Below are positions 60,783 to 64,000 of a stretch of DNA of 64,000 nt, one piece after another. Below the pieces are notes generated by a model, which was not told the DNA's origin, ran no database searches, and was given only the letters and a program-made list of their open reading frames with translations. The translations under genes were made by a program, and so were the position numbers. The stretch is from Chloranthus sessilifolius. Its lineage: Eukaryota; Streptophyta; Magnoliopsida; Chloranthales; Chloranthaceae. Numbering within the stretch: the first letter of the stretch is position 1; each line of letters opens with the position of its first letter. The stretch lies in the NCBI GenBank assembly GCA_021018995.1, contig CM037584.1, forward strand, positions 45,831,811-45,895,810, given 5' to 3'.

Positions 60783-62617
60783 TGTTAAGCAGTGAAAAAT
60801 ACTATTTTTTACCTCCTAACCTGACCTTTGATGGACCCTTGAGGTGACTAATAATGTGTTTTGAGTGTATTTTATAGATAAGCAATAAATTGTAGTCTTA
60901 GTGTAGACATCCACCTAAAATGGCCAAAGAAGCAATTTACTACTCATACATGTGCTCTTATAGTCCAAAGGCCAGCTAATCAAACAGTTCGCAGAGCCTT
61001 AGAAGTTTATGAGAATGTCTTGAGCTCAACTGGGGATGCTTGGGGCCAAGTGCAGTTGCAAGGAATGAAGATTGAATCCACCAAGAGGATGTTGAATGTT
61101 GGACAGATGAAAGACAGCACACTAAAGATGTGTGCCAACTATGGAAGCACAAAAGTAAACCTGTCGAGAGGTTAGCTCTAGCCGTCGAGAGGTCCTGATG
61201 CTCAAAAGCCAAGCTATCGAGAGGTTCCATGAAGCTGTCGAGAGGTTGGGTGCTACACATGAAGCTATCGATAGCTCCCTAGTACCTATCGAGAGGATCT
61301 GGAAGTGCACCATAAGCTGTCGAGAAGTATGAAGGTGAAAGAGTGAAGAGATCGAGAGGATGAAAGATCCTGTCGAGAGGTTGGAAGTGCAATGAAAGAT
61401 CCTGTCAACACCTTACCTGAAGGTGTAGGGGAAGTCGAGAGGTTCCAAGTACATCTCGAGAGGTTCAACTGAACCTGTCGACCAGTCCAAGACAACCTGT
61501 CGACAACTCACCTGAAGTTACGCTTGTTCTCGCGAGGTTCAACCAACCTATCGAGAGCTCAAGAGAAGTTTACAAAGCTGTCGACATGATTTTCTATAAC
61601 AAGTCGACAAGTTGATTATAACCTGTCGAGAGAATGAATGAAGAACTGGATAGAAGGTTTAAATGAGCTCCAATCCTATTGACGAGTGTAAATCAACCTC
61701 TTGAAATGTCTCCAATCCTGTCGAGAAGTCTTCAGAAGATATCAAGAGCTATCCAATCCTGTCGAAGGCCACAAGAACCTATCGAAATGAAGAACAAGCA
61801 GATTCAGAACCTGTCGAGAAGTTCCCTAAACCTCTTGACACTTGAACTGGGAACTTCTTAGCCCCTTTTCAGCAACTGCCAATTTTCAAATTTTGTGCAC
61901 ACATCCCAAAGCACGTTAGCAACCCCTGGGTGTATTTTTGGTACACAACTGAGCACAAATGGAAACCCTAATCGCCTCACATGTACTCACCAGTTGTGGA
62001 CCAATGGGAGAAAGGCTTCTAGAAGAGAAATCAGTCACATCAGCAGCGCAGAATAAGATAATTATTCTCTTAGGCTATGATTGGCTGAAACAGATATGAG
62101 AAGAGTATAAAAAAGCTTGAAGAAATTACGTTGAAAGACATCCAGAATTGGAGAGAACCAGAGCTGAATTCGAGATCTATTTTCTCTCCAAAAATTCTCT
62201 CTCTTCCTTCTTCCCCCATTCTCTCTTTAGCTAATCATGGTTGGCTAAACTCTTTTCAGTAGTTAGGATGATGTCTAGAGTTGTAAATCGAGAGTTTTAG
62301 AGGCTTTGTAAGAGATTGTATGCTGCACAGATTGCAGATTTGAGCACAATAGGATTGTAAGTTGTATTATTGCAATATAATTGTGGTTTTAAATATAATT
62401 CTAATCTATATTTCACTTCTTCATATTTGATTTCCCTGGATTGGATACTCATGTGGAAGCCAACCAGAAATGGGGAGCTTGTAGCCTGGCACTCATAGCA
62501 TCTATAATAGTTTACTTTTTCCAATCAAGATCAATAGATTAGAACAATCTCTGGGATGATTTGTGTCTAGTAGAAGGGATAGATTATTACCTTAAGATTG
62601 CTTCAATCCATTGGACA
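60783..62617 (+). repeat. LTR C of the Athila complex
   Basis: It starts TGTTAAGCAGTG and has a TCGA-word array at about 61160-61850. By eye it is around 93-94 percent identical to LTR A over the first 200 bases. It ends near TCCATTGGACA, where the sequence stops resembling LTR B. Confidence 0.82.
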
Positions 62618-64000
62618 CAGACCCACGACCACATAGAGATTGAGGAAGACTTATCGCAATTGGCTAAAGCTGGATACAACATGACCATATTCAAACACAG
62701 CTACTCAATAATCTCTTGGAATCCATTACACGATTAGAAACTCAGGTTGAGCAATTAATCATTCTGATTAACTCGAGAGAGAGTAACTATTCTTCCCCAT
62801 GGCCAGTTGGCACCCCGGGAGGAAATACTTTTATGGGAGGACCATAAACTCCCCTTGATCGACAATTGAATTCCTCTTGAATTTGTCGAGCTACCGACTC
62901 ACCCGTAGCAAACATGTGTAACATATATACATAAGTACTTTTGAAATGACCCCTTTACAATTTATAAGATATTATTAATCGTAAAGACTCTTTTCTTTGT
63001 TTTTAATAACTTGAAATGCATGGATTTATGAATTCTCATGAGTTTAAAGTCTAATCATAGCAAGTACAATTTTTCAGTCATATATTCTCGCGATCGTTAT
63101 CCAGAATTACAAACGATAATTCTGGGTAACAGGAGAACCTAGTGATCAGTCTTATTGGGAGCATTGGAAGTAAGACCCATTTAAAATTGTATAGGAAACA
63201 TACATGAAATACATTCAATTTCACCACTTCCCAACCACCCTAGCCAAAGAACCTACACATAGATATTTACTCGAGGTGACGGTTCAATACCTTTCCCTAT
63301 AAATCCATACCCATCTATAAACCAGCTCATCTCTCCTGTCTTTCACCTTTCATACCTAAAACCCCATGACAGAAGAGCATAACCAGAGCGATTTCAGTAA
63401 GCAACTTAATAGACTCCTCGAGTTACACAAGGCTGAGCTGCTGGCTGCATAACTGAAAGTAGAAGATCTGAAGCGCCGACGACTCACTCAAGATATTAAA
63501 TCATCCACTGAAACTACCCTTGACCCTAAACCTAATCCAAATCTGAAACCATATACCACAAACCAATCTCCCCCCACTTCCTAACCTTTACACCATCACA
63601 ACCAACCCAGAATGCGGGTTTCTTTCTAACAAGGATGAATTACAATTTCCAGTGTCATGTCTCATCCCATCCTTGATCTCCTCACCATTCTTCTCCATTG
63701 CTTATCTTCTCCCCTCGCTTGCGCTATAATCTCTTTATAAAATTTTCGTAAGGGAGCAGTATAGGCTGGATGGGGGTTGAGATATGTCATCTTCCAACTC
63801 TCCTCAACTTCTTCTTGTAACTGCATTAACGGTGCAGTTGATGAGTCATGGACCAATTTGGAAGACCGAAGGGGAGAGTTTGACAGCTCTTGGATTAGCG
63901 ATCCCGATGTGGATTCCCACTCTAAAGAAGAGGAGGGGAGGCAACCCTGCAAAGGCGTGGATATGCCTTTGGAAGGAAGGAATGAGAGACTGTGATTGAA
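62618..64000. other. Unassigned segment to the window edge
   Basis: It may continue the outer element. A frame near 62690-62830 reads LLESITRLETQVEQLIILIN…, a short coiled coil. CTATAAATCC at about 63297 followed by an ATG at 63367 (MTEEHNQSDFSKQLNRLLEL) looks like a promoter and a small charged frame. Overlapping frames at 63662-63999 on both strands are not recognised. A 13-bp-arm hairpin lies at 63097-63129. Confidence 0.35.

Larger units (their letters stand above)
39298..62617 (+). mobile_element. Athila-family complex with three LTRs and two internal regions (fossil)
   Basis: Three LTR copies start with TGTTAAGCAGTGAAAAATA at 39298, 51868 and 60783, all in the same orientation. Region 1 (about 41100-51867) has gag, protease, RT, RNase H, integrase and ORF3. 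Region 2 (about 53692-60782) keeps an integrase end and ORF3. By eye the outer LTRs resemble each other more than either resembles the middle one. This suggests recombination between two related elements. It is broken, with around ten interruptions in region 1 and several in region 2. Exact outer target duplications were not found. Confidence 0.85.
36579..64000 (+). mobile_element. Outer Athila/Tat-like LTR retroelement fossil, partial, interrupted by the Athila complex
   Basis: An LTR, a tRNA-Asp primer site and a gag region are visible from 36579 to 39297. The three-LTR Athila complex then interrupts it. Whether 62618-64000 is its continuation is uncertain, and no 3' LTR is in view, so the right limit is the window edge rather than a proven end. 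The gag resembles non-chromoviral plant Gypsy elements. Too little is visible to judge how broken it is. Confidence 0.6.

Noticed and set aside
39293-62622. Target duplication around the Athila complex
   Set aside because: CACTC on the left and CAGAC on the right agree at only three of five positions, so I do not claim one.

Overview
This is nuclear DNA of a flowering plant, probably a eudicot; I cannot name the species. The signs are chromovirus and Athila-type Ty3/Gypsy retroelements with plant-style primer-binding sites, plant MITEs, AT-rich spacers with GT-AG exon candidates, and one exon that reads as the C-terminus of a gibberellin 2-oxidase. No tRNA, rRNA, CRISPR array or intact long host gene was found. 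Most of the window is layered retroelement fossils with slivers of host sequence between them.

Layout. 1-2347: host sequence with a GA2-oxidase-like last exon (minus strand) and two more small exon candidates. 2348-9159: chromovirus element 1 (plus strand, both LTRs). 9160-14613: host sequence with phase-compatible exon candidates on both strands, a GA microsatellite and a long foldback hairpin. 14614-22128: chromovirus element 2 (minus strand), with an hAT-type MITE in its right LTR flanked by an exact 8-bp target duplication. 22295-29042: chromovirus element 3 (plus strand), flanked by an exact CCTGG duplication. 29048-36578: mostly intergenic, with a candidate first exon behind a CT-rich leader (minus strand), a larger relative of the MITE carrying a minisatellite and a TA tract, and a possible solo LTR. 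From 36579: an Athila/Tat-like element (LTR, tRNA-Asp primer site, gag). It is interrupted at 39298 by an Athila-family complex of three LTRs and two internal regions, ending near 62617. 62618-64000 is unassigned.

The three chromoviruses share gag, protease, reverse transcriptase, RNase H, integrase and a chromodomain-like tail whose coding sequence runs into the LTR. All are broken. The Athila complex adds a long env-position ORF3 with a Ser/Pro/Thr-rich middle and a coiled-coil end.

The most unusual pattern is that nearly every element family here carries its own array of short palindromic or hairpin words in its LTR or non-coding DNA. These are TTCGATCGATCGAA in elements 1 and 3, CGCTCGAGCGA in element 2, CTGTCGAGAGG/CCTCTCGACAGG in the Athila complex, AATCGT...ACGATT in the outer element, and ATTGTCTACACAATCG in the large MITE relative. 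Four of the five share a TCGA or ATCG core although the surrounding sequences are unrelated.
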